Assembly: GCA_963556195.1 (NCBI GenBank)
Contig: CAUVYP010001208.1
Span: forward strand, 5,828,001-5,892,000
Reading direction: 5' to 3'
Length of the DNA stretch: 64,000 nucleotides
DNA from: Sepiola atlantica
Lineage: Eukaryota > Mollusca > Cephalopoda > Sepiida > Sepiolidae
Below, piece by piece: positions 12,164 through 25,000 of the stretch. The translations under genes were made by a program, and so were the position numbers. The notes beneath the pieces are model-generated. The model saw nothing but the letters and a program-made list of their open reading frames with translations, searched no databases and had not been told where the DNA came from. How positions within the stretch are numbered: position 1 is the stretch's first letter; the number at the start of each line of letters is the position of its first letter.

Positions 12164-14767
12164 TTAGCGCGTTTTAAAGTTGATATCGCTTTTGTTTATA
12201 ACTTCCACATTTATTCGAATTGTTCAACGAAACTTTGCACACATTAGCGGAGTCACATGTTCTACTGAAGTACCAAGTTTCAGAAGTGCAGCTCTTGTAC
12301 TGCCGGAGATATGTCGATACAAACTGAATACGCAAAACATCAACAAAATTTAGCCCGTTTTAAAGTTGATATCGCTTTTGTTTATAACTTCCACATTTAT
12401 TCGAATTGTGCAACGAAACTTTGCACAGATTAGCGGAGTCACATTTTCTACTGAAGTACCAAGTTTCAGAAGTGCAGCTCTTGTACTGCCGGAGATATGT
12501 CGATAAAAACTGAATACGCAAAACATCAACAAAATTTAGCGCGTTTTAAAGTTGATATCGCTTTTGTTTATAACTTCCACATTTATTCGAATTGTGCAAC
12601 GAAACTTTGCAAACAGTCGCGGATAGGCCTTTTCTACTGAAGTACCAAGTTTCAGAAGTGCAGCTCTTGTACTGCCGGAGATATGTCGATACAAACTGAA
12701 TACGCAAAACATCAACAAAATTTAGCGCGTTTTAAAGTTGATATCGCTTTTGTTTATAACTTCCACATTTATTCGAATTGTGCAACGAAACTTTGCACAG
12801 ATTAGCGGAGTCACATTTTCTACTGAAGTACCAAGTTTCAGAAGTGCAGCTCTTGTACTGCCGGAGATATGTCGATACAAACTGAATACGCAAAACATCA
12901 ACAAAATTTAGCGCGTTTTAAAGTTGATATCGCTTTTGTTTATAACTTCCACATTCATTCGAATTGTGCAACGAAACTTTGCAGACAGTCGCGGAGACAC
13001 ATGTTCTACTGAAGTACCAAGTTTCAGAAGTGCAGCTCTTGTACTGCCGGAGATATGTCGATACAAACTGAATACGCAAACTATCAACAAAATTGATTGC
13101 GATTTAAAGTTGATATCGTTTTTGTTTATAACTTCCACATTTATTCGAATTGTGCAACGAAACTTTGCACAGATTAGCGGAGTCACATTTTCTACTGAAG
13201 TACCAAGTTTCAGAAGTGCAGCTCTTGTACTGCCGGAGATATGTCGATACAAACTGAATACGCAAAACATCAACAAAATTTAGCGCGTTTTAAAGTTGAT
13301 ATCGCTTTTGTTTATAACTTCCACATTTATTCGAATTGTGAAACGAAACTTTGCACAGATTAGCGGAGTCACATGTTCTACTGCAGTACCAAGTTTCAGA
13401 AGTGCAGCTCTTGTACTGCCGGAGATATGTCGATACAAACTGAATACGCAAACTATCAACAAAATTTAGTACGATTTAAAGTTGATATCGCTTTTGTTTA
13501 TAACTTCACCATTCTTTAGAATTGTGCAACGAAACTTTGCAGAGATAAGCGGAGTAACATGCTCTACTGAAGTACCAAGTTTCAGAAGTGCAGCTCTTGT
13601 ACTGCCGGAGATATGTCGATACAAACTGAATACGCAAAACATCAACAAAATTTAGCGCGTTTTAAAGTTGATATCGCTTTTGTTTATAACTTCCACATTT
13701 ATTCGAATTGTGCAACGAAACTTTGCAGACAGTCGCGGAGACACATGTTCTACTGAAGTACCAAGTTTCAGAAGTGCAGCTCTTGTACTGCCGGAGATAT
13801 GTCGATACAAACTGAATACGCAAAACATCAACAAAATTTAGCGCGTTTTAAAGTTGATATCGCTTTTGTTTATAACTTCCACATTTATTCGAATTGTGCA
13901 ACGAAACTTTGCACAGATTAGCGGAGTCACATTTTCTACTGAAGTACCAAGTTTCAGAAGTGCAGCTCTTGTACTGCCGGAGATATGTCGATACAAACTG
14001 AATACGCAATACATCAACAAAATTAAGCGCGTTTTAAAGTTGATATCGCTTTTGTTTATAACTTCCACATTTATTCGAATTGTGCAACGAAACTTTGCAG
14101 ACAGTCGCGGATAGGCCTTTTCTACTGAAGTACCAAGTTTCAGAAGTGCAGCTCTTGTACTGCCGGAGATATGTCGATACAAACTGAATACGCAAAACAT
14201 CAACAAAATTTAGCGCGTTTTAAAGTTGATATCGCTTTTGTTTATAACTTCCACATTTATTCGAATTGTGCAACGAAACTTTGCACAGATTAGCGGAGTC
14301 ACATTTTCTACTGAAGTACCAAGTTTCAGAAGTGCAGCTCTTGTACTGCCGGAGATATGTCGATACAAACTGAATACGCAAAACATCAACAAAATTTAGC
14401 GCGTTTTAAAGTTGATATCGCTTTTGTTTATAACTTCCACATTTATTCGAATTGTGCAACGAAACTTTGCAGACAGTCGCGGAGACACATGTTCTACTGA
14501 AGTACCAAGTTTCAGAAGTGCAGCTCTTGTACTGCCGGAGATATGTCGATACAAACTGAATACGCAAAACATCAACAAAATTTAGCGCGTTTTAAAGTTG
14601 ATATCGCTTTTGTTTATAACTTCCACATTTATTCGAATTGTGCAACGAAACTTTGCACAGATTAGCGGAGTCACATTTTCTACTGAAGTACCAAGTTTCA
14701 GAAGTGCAGCTCTTGTACTGCCGGAGATATGTCGATACAAACTGAATACGCAAAACATCGACAAAAT
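12164..14767. repeat. Satellite block, 14-monomer higher-order unit, copy 1
   Basis: Order of types: M, A, E, A, C, A, B, F, C, A, E, A, C, A. The first nine monomers recur at 14768-16441, shifted by 2604 bases (14 monomers). Linked markers include ACACATTAG in M, a CCCG start on an R-class A (12350), CATTCATTCG in C (12908), the TTGATTGCG junction (13094), CTGCAGTACC in B (13280) and the TAGTACGATTT start of F (13466). The M monomer at 12164 has a private TTGTTCAACG. The last five monomers recur at 18860-19789. Confidence 0.92.
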
Positions 14768-16441
14768 TTAGCGCGTTTTAAAGTTGATATCGCTTTTGTT
14801 TATAACTTCCACATTTATTCGAATTGTGCAACGAAACTTTGCACACATTAGCGGAGTCACATTTTCTACTGAAGTACCAAGTTTCAGAAGTGCAGCTCTT
14901 GTACTGCCGGAGATATGTCGATACAAACTGAATACGCAAAACATCAACAAAATTTAGCCCGTTTTAAAGTTGATATCGCTTTTGTTTATAACTTCCACAT
15001 TTATTCGAATTGTGCAACGAAACTTTGCACAGATTAGCGGAGTCACATTTTCTACTGAAGTACCAAGTTTCAGAAGTGCAGCTCTTGTACTGCCGGAGAT
15101 ATGTCGATACAAACTGAATACGCAAAACATCAACAAAATTTAGCGCGTTTTAAAGTTGATATCGCTTTTGTTTATAACTTCCACATTTATTCGAATTGTG
15201 CAACGAAACTTTGCAGACAGTCGCGGATAGGCCTTTTCTACTGAAGTACCAAGTTTCAGAAGTGCAGCTCTTGTACTGCCGGAGATATGTCGATACAAAC
15301 TGAATACGCAAAACATCAACAAAATTTAGCGCGTTTTAAAGTTGATATCGCTTTTGTTTATAACTTCCACATTTATTCGAATTGTGCAACGAAACTTTGA
15401 ACAGATTAGCGGAGTCACATTTTCTACTGAAGTACCAAGTTTCAGAAGTGCAGCTCTTGTACTGCCGGAGATATGTCGATACAAACTGAATACGCAAAAC
15501 ATCAACAAAATTTAGCGCGTTTTAAAGTTGATATCGCTTTTGTTTATAACTTCCACATTCATTCGAATTGTGCAACGAAACTTTGCAGACAGTCGCGGAG
15601 ACACATGTTCTACTCAAGTACCAAGTTTCAGAAGTGCAGCTCTTGTACTGCCGGAGATATGTCGATACAAACTGAATACGCAAACTATCAACAAAATTGA
15701 TTGCGATTTAAAGTTGATATCGCTTTTGTTTATAACTTCCACATTTATTCGAATTGTGCAACGAAACTTTGCACAGATTAGCGGAGTCACATTTTCTACT
15801 GAAGTACCAAGTTTCAGAAGTGCAGCTCTTGTACTGCCGGAGATATGTCGATACAAACTGAATACGCAAAACATCAACAAAATTTAGCGCGTTTTAAAGT
15901 TGATATCGCTTTTGTTTATAACTTCCACATTTATTCGAATTGTGCAACGAAACTTTGCACAGATTAGCGGAGTCACATGTTCTACTGCAGTACCAAGTTT
16001 CAGAAGTGCAGCTCTTGTACTGCCGGAGATATGTCGATACAAACTGAATACGCAAACTATCAACAAAATTTAGTACGATTTAAAGTTGATATCGCTTTTG
16101 TTTATAACTTCACCATTCTTTAGAATTGTGCAACGAAACTTTGCAGAGATAAGCGGAGTAACATGCTCTACTGAAGTACCAAGTTTCAGAAGTGCAGCTC
16201 TTGTACTGCCGGAGATATGTCGATACAAACTGAATACGCAAAACATCAACAAAATTTAGCGCGTTTGAAAGTTGATATCGCTTTTGTTTATAACTTCCAC
16301 ATTTATTCGAATTGTGCAACGAAACTTTGCAGACAGTCGCGGAGACACATGTTCTACTGAAGTACCAAGTTTCAGAAGTGCAGCTCTTGTACTGCCGGAG
16401 ATATGTCGATACAAACTGAATACGCAAAACATCAACAAAAT
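14768..16441. repeat. Satellite block, 9 monomers: truncated copy 2 of the 14-monomer unit
   Basis: Order of types: M, A, E, A, C, A, B, F, C. It matches 12164-13837 monomer by monomer at the diagnostic markers listed there. Differences are few: TTTGAACAG in A (15326), TACTCAAG in C (15512) and GTTTGAAAG at the start of the last C (16256). After this C the order switches to the B-F-A-D module instead of continuing as in copy 1, so the duplication ends, or has been overwritten, at about 16441. Confidence 0.92.
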
Positions 16442-18673
16442 TTAGCGCGTTTTAAAGTTGATATCGCTTTTGTTTATAACTTCCACATTTATTCGAATTG
16501 TGCAACGAAACTTTGCACAGATTAGCGGAGTCACATGTTCTACTGAAGTACCAAGTTTCAGAAGTGCAGCTCTTGTACTGCCGGTGATATGTCGATACAA
16601 ACTGAATACGCAAACTATCAACAACATTTAGTGCGATTTAAAGTTGATATCGCTTTTGTTTATAACTTCACCATTCTTTAGAATTGTTAAACGAAACTTT
16701 GCAGAGATACGCGGAGTCACATGCTCTACTGAAGTACCAAGTTTCAGAAGTGCAGCTCTTGTACTGCCGGAGATATGTCGATACAAACTGAATACGCAAA
16801 ACATCGACAAAATTTGGCGCGTTTTAAAGTTGATATCGCTTTTGTTTATAACTTCCACATTTATTCGAATTGTGCAACGAAACTTTGCACAGATTAGCGG
16901 AGTCACATTTTCTACTGAAGTACCAAGTTTCAGAAGTGCACCTCTTGTACTGCCGGAGATATGTCGATACAAACTGAATACGCAAAACATTAACAAAATT
17001 TAGCCCGTTTTAAAGTTGATATCGCTTTTGTTTATAACTTCCACATTTATTCGAATTGTGCAACGAAACTTTGCAGACAGTCGCGGAGGCACATTTTCTA
17101 CTGAAGTACCAAGTTTCAGAAGTGCAGCTCTTGTACTGCCGGAGATATGTCGATACAAACTGAATACGCAAAACATCAACAAAATTTAGCGCGTTTTAAA
17201 GTTGATATCGCTTTTGTTTATAACTTCCACATTTATTCGAATTGTGCAACGAAACTTTGCACAGATTAGCGGAGTCACATGTTCTACTGAAGTACCAAGT
17301 TTCAGAAGTGCAGCTCTTGTACTGCCGGAGATATGTCGATACAAACTGAATACGCAAACTATCAACAAAATTTAGTGCGATTTAAAGTTGATATCGCTTT
17401 TGTTTATAACTTAACCATTCTTTAGAATTGTGCAACGAAACTTTGCAGAGATAAGCGGAGTCACATGCTCTACTGAAGTACCAAGTTTCAGAAGTGCAGC
17501 TCTTGTACTGCCGGAGATATGTCGATACAAACTGAATACGCAAAACATCAACAAAATTAAGCGCGTTTTAAAGTTGATATCGCTTTTGTTTATAACTTCC
17601 ACATTTATTCGAATTGTGCAACGAAACTTTGCACAGATTAGCGGAGTCACATGTTCTACTGAAGTACCAAGTTTCAGAAGTGCAGCTCTTGTACTGCCTG
17701 TGATATGTCGATACAAACTGAATACGCAAACTATCAACAACATTTAGTGCGATTTAAAGTTGATATCGCTTTTGTTTATAACTTCACCATTCTTTAGAAT
17801 TGTTAAACGAAACTTTGCAGAGATACGCGGAGTCACATGCTCTACTGAAGTACCAAGTTTCAGAAGTGCAGCTCTTGTACTGCCGGAGATATGTCGATAC
17901 AAACTGAATACGCAAAACTTCGACAAAATTTAGCGCGTTTTAAAGTTGATATCGCTTTTGTTTATAACTTCCACATTTATTCGAATTGTGCAACGAAACT
18001 TTGCACAGATTAGCGGAGTCACATTTTCTACTGAAGTACCAAGTTTCAGAAGTGCACCTCTTGTACTGCCGGAGATATGTCGATACAAACTGAATACGCA
18101 AAACATTAACAAAATTTAGCCCGTTTTAAAGTTGATATCGCTTTTGTTTATAACTTCCACATTTATTCGAATTGTGCAACGAAACTTTGCAGACAGTCGC
18201 GGAGGCACATTTTCTACTGAAGTACCAAGTTTCAGAAGTGCAGCTCTTGTACTGCCGGAGATATGTCGATACAAACTGAATACGCAAAACATCAACAAAA
18301 TTTAGCGCGTTTTAAAGTTGATATCGCTTTTGTTTATAACTTCCACATTTATTCGAATTGTGCAACGAAACTTTGCACAGATTAGCGGAGTCACATGTTC
18401 TACTGAAGTACCAAGTTTCAGAAGTGCAGCTCTTGTACTGCCGGAGATATGTCGATACAAACTGAATACGCAAACTATCAACAAAATTTAGTGCGATTTA
18501 AAGTTGATATCGCTTTTGTTTATAACTTCACCATTCTTTAGAATTGTGCAACGAAACTTTGCAGAGATAAGCGGAGTCACATGCTCTACTGAAGTACCAA
18601 GTTTCAGAAGTGCAGCTCTTTTACTGCCGGAGATATGTCGATACAAACTGAATACGCAAAACATCGACAAAAT
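16442..18673. repeat. Tandem 6-monomer higher-order repeat, two copies
   Basis: Two copies of B, F, A, D, B, F (16442-17557 and 17558-18673), 1116 bases each. Shared linked markers: GTGATATG and CAACATTTAG in the first B, TTGTTAAACG in the first F, GTGCACCTC in A, CATTAAC leading into D, and CAAACTATC after the second B. Private changes separate the copies: TTTGGCGCG at the start of A (16814), CTTAACCATTC (17372), CTGCCTGTG (17558 copy) and CAAAACTTCG (17744 copy). The same module, partly rearranged, is seen at 7329-9931 and 21278-22207. Confidence 0.94.
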
Positions 18674-21600
18674 TTAGCGCGTTTTAAAGTTGATATCGCT
18701 TTTGTTTATAACTTCCACATTTATTCGAATTGTGCAACGAAACTTTGCACAGATATGCGGAGTCACATTTTCTACTGAAGTACTAAGTTTCAGAAGTGCA
18801 GCTCTTGTACTGCCCGAGATATGTCGATACAAACTGAATACGCAAAACATCGACAAAATTTAGCGCGTTTTAAAGTTGATATCGCTTTTGTTTATAACTT
18901 CCACATTTATTCGAATTGTGCAACGAAACTTTGCACAGATTAGCGGAGTCACATTTTCTACTGAAGTACTAAGTTTCAGAAGTGCAGCTCTTGTACTGCC
19001 GGAGATATGTCGATACAAACTGAATACGCAATACATCAACAAAATTAAGCGCGTTTTAAAGTTGATATCGCTTTTGTTTATAACTTCCACATTTATTCGA
19101 ATTGTGCAACGAAACTTTGCAGACAGTCGCGGATATGCCTTTTCTACTGAAGTACCAAGTTTCAGAAGTGCAGCTCTTGTACTGCCGGAGATATGTCGAT
19201 ACAAACTGAATACGCAAAACATCAACAAAATTTAGCGCGTTTTAAAGTTGATATCGCTTTTGTTTATAACTTCCACATTTATTCGAATTGTGCAACGAAA
19301 CTTTGCACAGATTAGCGGAGTCACATTTTCTACTGAAGTACCAAGTTTCAGAAGTGCAGCTCTTGTACTGCCGGAGATATGTCGATACAAACTGAATACG
19401 CAAAACATCAACAAAATTTAGCGCGTTTTAAAGTTGATATCGCTTTTGTTTATAACTTCCACATTTATTCGAATTGTGCAACGAAACTTTGCAGACAGTC
19501 GCGGAGACACATGTTCTACTGAAGTACCAAGTTTCAGAAGTGCAGCTCTTGTACTGCCGGAGATATGTCGATACAAACTGAATACGCAAAACATCAACAA
19601 AATTTAGCGCGTTTTAAAGTTGATATCGCTTTTGTTTATAACTTCCACATTTATTCGAATTGTGCAACGAAACTTTGCACAGATTAGCGGAGTCACATTT
19701 TCTACTGAAGTACCAAGTTTCAGAAGTGCAGCTCTTGTACTGCCGGAGATATGTCGATACAAACTGAATACGCAAAACATCGACAAAATTTAGCGCGTTT
19801 TAAAGTTGATATCGCTTTTGTTTATAACTTCCACATTTATTCGAATTGTGCAACGAAACTTTGCACACATTAGCGGAGTCACATTTTCTACTGAAGTACC
19901 AAGTTTCAGAAGTGCAGCTCTTGTACTGCCGGAGATATGTCGATACAAACTGAATACGCAAAACATCAACAAAATTTAGCCCGTTTTAAAGTTGATATCG
20001 CTTTTGTTTATAACTTCCACATTTATTCGAATTGTGCAACGAAACTTTGCAGACAGTCGCGGAGGCACATTTTCCACTGAAGTACCAAGTTTCAGAAGTG
20101 CAGCTCTTGTACTGCCGGAGATATGTCGATACAAACTGAATACGCAAAACATCAACAAAATTTAGCGCGTTTTAAAGTTGATATCGCTTTTGTTTATAAC
20201 TTCCACATTTATTCGAATTGTGCCACGAAACTTTGCACAGATTAGCGGAGTCACATTTTCTACTGAAGTACCAAGTTTCAGAAGTGCAGCTCTTGTACTG
20301 CCGGAGATATGTCGATACAAACTGAATACGCAAAACATCAACAAAATTTAGCGCGTTTTAAAGTTGATATCGCTTTTGTTTATAACTTCCACATTTATTC
20401 GAATTGTGCAACGAAACTTTGCAGACAGTCGCGGATAGGCCTTTTCTACTGAAGTACTAAGTTTCAGAAGTGCAGCTCTTGTACTGCCGGAGATATGTCG
20501 ATACAAACTGAATACGCAAAACATCAACAAAATTTAGCGCGTTTTAAAGTTGATATCGCTTTTGTTTATAACTTCCACATTTATTCGAATTGTGCAACGA
20601 AACTTTGCACAGATTAGCGGAGTCACATTTTCTACTGAAGTACTAAGTTTCAGAAGTGCAGCTCTTGTACTGCCGGAGATATGTCGATACAAACTGAATA
20701 CGCAAAACATCAACAAAATTTAGCGCGTTTTAAAGTTGATATCGCTTTTGTTTATAACTTCCACATTTATTCGAATTGTGCAACGAAACTTTGCACAGAT
20801 TAGCGGAGTCACATTTTCTACTGAAGTACCAAGTTTCAGAAGTGCAGCTCTTGTACTGCCGGAGATATGTCGATTCAAACTGAATACGCAAAACATCAAC
20901 AAAATTTAGCGCGTTTTAAAGTTGATATCGCTTTTGTTTATAACTTCCACATTTATTCGAATTGTGCAACGAAACTTTGCAGAGATTAGCGGAGTCACAT
21001 GTTCTACTGCAGTACCAAGTTTCAGAAGTGCAGCTCTTGTACTGCCGGAGATATGTCGATACAAACTGAATACGCAAACTATCAACAAAATTTAGTACGA
21101 TTTAAAGTTGATATCGCTTTTGTTTATAACTTCCACATTTATTCGAATTGTGCAACGAAACTTTGCACAGATTAGCGAAGTCACATTTTCTACTGAAGTA
21201 CCAAGTTTCAGAAGTGCAGCTCTTGTACTGCCGGAGATATGTCGATACAAACTGAATACGCAAAACATCAACAAAATTTAGCGCGTTTTAAAGTTGATAT
21301 CGCTTTTGTTAATAACTTCCACATTTATTCGAATTGTGCAACGAAACTTTGCACAGATTAGCGGAGTCACATGTTCTACTGAAGTACCAAGTTTCAGAAG
21401 TGCAGCTCTTGTACTGCCGGTGATATGTCGATACAAACTGAATACGCAAACTATCAACAACATTTAGTGCGATTTAAAGTTGATATCGCTTTTGTTTATA
21501 ACTTCACCATTCTTTAGAATTGTGAAACGAAACTTTGCAGAGATAAGCGGAGTCACATGCTCTACTGAAGTACCAAGTTTCAGAAGTGCAGCTCTTGTAC

Positions 21601-22021
21601 TGCCGGAGATATGTCGATACAAACTGAATACGCAAAACATCGACAAAATTTAGCGCGTTTTAAAGTTGATATCGCTTTTGTTTATAACTTCCACATTTAT
21701 TCGAATTGTGCAACGAAACTTTGCACAGATTAGCGGAGTCACATTTTCTACTGAAGTACCAGGTTTCAGAAGTGCACCTCTTGTACTGCCGGAGATATGT
21801 CGATACAAACTGAATACGCAAAACATTAACAAAATTTAGCCCGTTTTAAAGTTGATATCGCTTTTGTTTATAACTTCCACATTTATTCGAATTGTGCAAC
21901 GAAACTTTGTAGACAGTCGCGGAGGCACATTTTCTACTGAAGTACCAAGTTTCAGAAGTGCAGCTCTTGTACTGCCGGAGATATGTCGATACAAACTGAA
22001 TACGCAAAACATCAACAAAAT
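18674..22021. repeat. Satellite block, 18 monomers: composite of left-domain modules
   Basis: Order of types: G, A, E, A, C, A, M, D, A, E, A, A, B, A, B, F, A, D. Monomers 18860-19975 repeat 13838-14953, with the same A-E TTAAG junction and the same A-to-M transition, 5022 bases (27 monomers) away. Monomers 20348 and 20534 both carry GTACTAAG, normally a G marker, which suggests a spread by conversion. The A at 21092 has an F-type start (TAGTACGATTT) on an ordinary body, the earliest hybrid of this kind. The last four monomers are a single B-F-A-D module. Confidence 0.91.
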
Positions 22022-25000
22022 TTAGCGCGTTTTAAAGTTGATATCGCTTTTGTTTATAACTTCCACATTTATTCGAATTGTGCAACGAAACTTTGCACAG
22101 ATTAGCGGAGTCACATGTTCTACTGAAGTACCAAGTTTCAGAAGTGCAGCTCTTGTACTGCCGGAGATATGTCGATACAAACTGAATACGCAAAACATCA
22201 ACAAAGTTTAGCGCGTTTTAAAGTTGATATCGCTTTTGTTTATAACTTCCACATTTATTCGAATTGTGCAACGAAACTTTGCACAGATTAGCGGAGTCAC
22301 ATTTTCTACTGAAGTACCAAGTTTCAGAAGTGCAGCTCTTGTACTGCCGGAGATATGTCGATACAAACTGAATACGCAAAACATCAACAAAATTTAGCGC
22401 GTTTGAAAGTTGATATCGCTTTTGTTTATAACTTCCACATTTATTCGAATTGTGCAACGAAACTTTGCAGACAGTCGCGGAGACACATGTTCTACTGAAG
22501 TACCAAGTTTCAGAAGTGCAGCTCTTGTACTGCCGGAGATATGTCGATACAAACTGAATACGCAAAACATCAACAAAATTTAGTGCGATTTAAAGTTGAT
22601 ATCGCTTTTGTTTATAACTTCACCATTCTTTAGAATTGTGCAACGAAACTTTGCAGAGATAAGCGGAGTCACATGCTCTACTGAAGTACCAAGTTTCAGA
22701 AGTGCAGCTCTTTTACTGCCGGAGATATGTCGATACAAACTGAATACGCAAAACATCGACAAAATTTAGCGCGTTTTAAAGTTGATATCGCTTTTGTTTA
22801 TAACTTCCACATTTATTCGAATTGTGCAACGATACTTTGCACAGATAGTCGGAGTCACATTTTCTACTGAAGTACTAAGTTTCAGAAGTGCAGCTCTTGT
22901 ACTGCCCGAGATATGTCGATACAAACTGAATACGCAAAACATCGACAAAATTTAGCGCGTTTTAAAGTTGATATCGCTTTTGTTTATAACTTCTACATTT
23001 ATTCGAATTGTGCAACGAAACTTTGCAGACAGTCGCGGATAGGATTTTTCTACTGAAGTACCAAGTTTCAGAAGTGCAGCTCTTGTACTGCCGGAGATAT
23101 GTCGATACAAACTGAATACGCAAAACATCAACAAAATTTAGCGCGTTTTAAAGTTGATATCGCTTTTGTTTATAACTTCCACATTTATTCGAATTGTGCA
23201 ACGAAACTTTGCACAGATTAGCGGAGTCACATGTTCTACTGAAGTACCAAGTTTCAGAAGTGCAGCTCTTGTACTGCCAGAGATATGTCGATACAAACTG
23301 AATACGCAAAACATCAACAAAATTTAGCGCGTTTTAAAGTTGATATCGCTTTTGTTTATAACTTCCACATTTATTCGAATTGTGCAACGAAACTTTGCAG
23401 ACAGTCGCGGAGACACATGTTCTACTGAAGTACCAAGTTTCAGAAGTGCAGCTCTTGTACTGCCGGAGATATGTCGATACAAACTGAATACGCAAAACAT
23501 CAACAACATTTAGCGCGTTTTAAAGTTGATATCGCTTTTGTTTATAACTTCCACATTTATTCGAATTGTGCAACGAAACTTTGCACAGATTAGCGGAGTC
23601 ACATGTTCTACTGAAGTACCAAGTTTCAGAAGTGCAGCTCTTGTACTGCCGGAGATATGTCGATACAAACTGAATACGCAAAACATCAACAAAATTTAGC
23701 GCGTTTTAAAGTTGATATCGCTTTTGTTTATAACTTCCACATTTATTCGAATTGTGCAACGAAACTTTGCACAGATTAGCGGAGTCACATTTTCTACTGA
23801 AGTACCAAGTTTCAGAAGTGCAGCTCTTGTACTGCCGGAGATATGTCGATACAAACTGAATACGCAAAACATCAACAAAATTTAGCGCGTTTTAAAGTTG
23901 ATATCGCTTTTGTTTATAACTTCCACATTTATTCGAATTGTGCAACGAAACTTTGCAGACAGTCGCGGATAGGCCTTTTCTACTGAAGTACCAAGTTTCA
24001 GAAGTGCAGCTCTTGTACTGCCGGAGATATGTCGATACAAACTGAATACGCAAAACATCAACAAAATTTAGCGCGTTTTAAAGTTGATATCGCTTTTGTT
24101 TATAACTTCCACATTTATTCGAATTGTGCAACGAAACTTTGCACAGATTAGCGGAGTCACATGTTCTACTGAAGTACCAAGTTTCAGAAGTGCAGCTCTT
24201 GTACTGCCGGAGATATGTCGATACAAACTGAATACGCAAACATCAACAAAGTTTAGCGCGTTTTAAAGTTGATATCGCTTTTGTTTATAACTTCCACATT
24301 TATTCGAATTGTGCAACGAAACTTTGCACAGATTAGCGGAGTCACATTTTCTACTGAAGTACCAAGTTTCAGAAGTGCAGCTCTTGTACTGCCGGAGATA
24401 TGTCGATACAAACTGAATACGCAAAACATCAACAAAATTTAGCGCGTTTGAAAGTTGATATCGCTTTTGTTTATAACTTCCACATTTATTCGAATTGTGC
24501 AACGAAACTTTGCAGACAGTCGCGGAGACACATGTTCTACTGAAGTACCAAGTTTCAGAAGTGCAGCTCTTGTACTGCCGGAGATATGTCGATACAAACT
24601 GAATACGCAAAACATCAACAAAATTTAGTGCGATTTAAAGTTGATATCGCTTTTGTTTATAACTTCACCATTCTTTAGAATTGTGCAACGAAACTTTGCA
24701 GAGATAAGCGGAGTCACATGCTCTACTGAAATACCAAGGTTCAGAAGTGCAGCTCTTTTACTGCCGGAGATATGTCGATACAAACTGAATACGCAAAACA
24801 TCGACAAAATTTAGCGCGTTTTAAAGTTGATATCGCTTTTGTTTATAACTTCCACATTTATTCGAATTGTGCTACGATACTTTGCACAGATATGCGGAGT
24901 CACATTTTCTACTGAAGTACTAAGTTTCAGAAGTGCAGCTCTTGTACTGCCCGAGATATGTCGATACAAACTGAATACGCAAAACATCGACAAAATTTAG

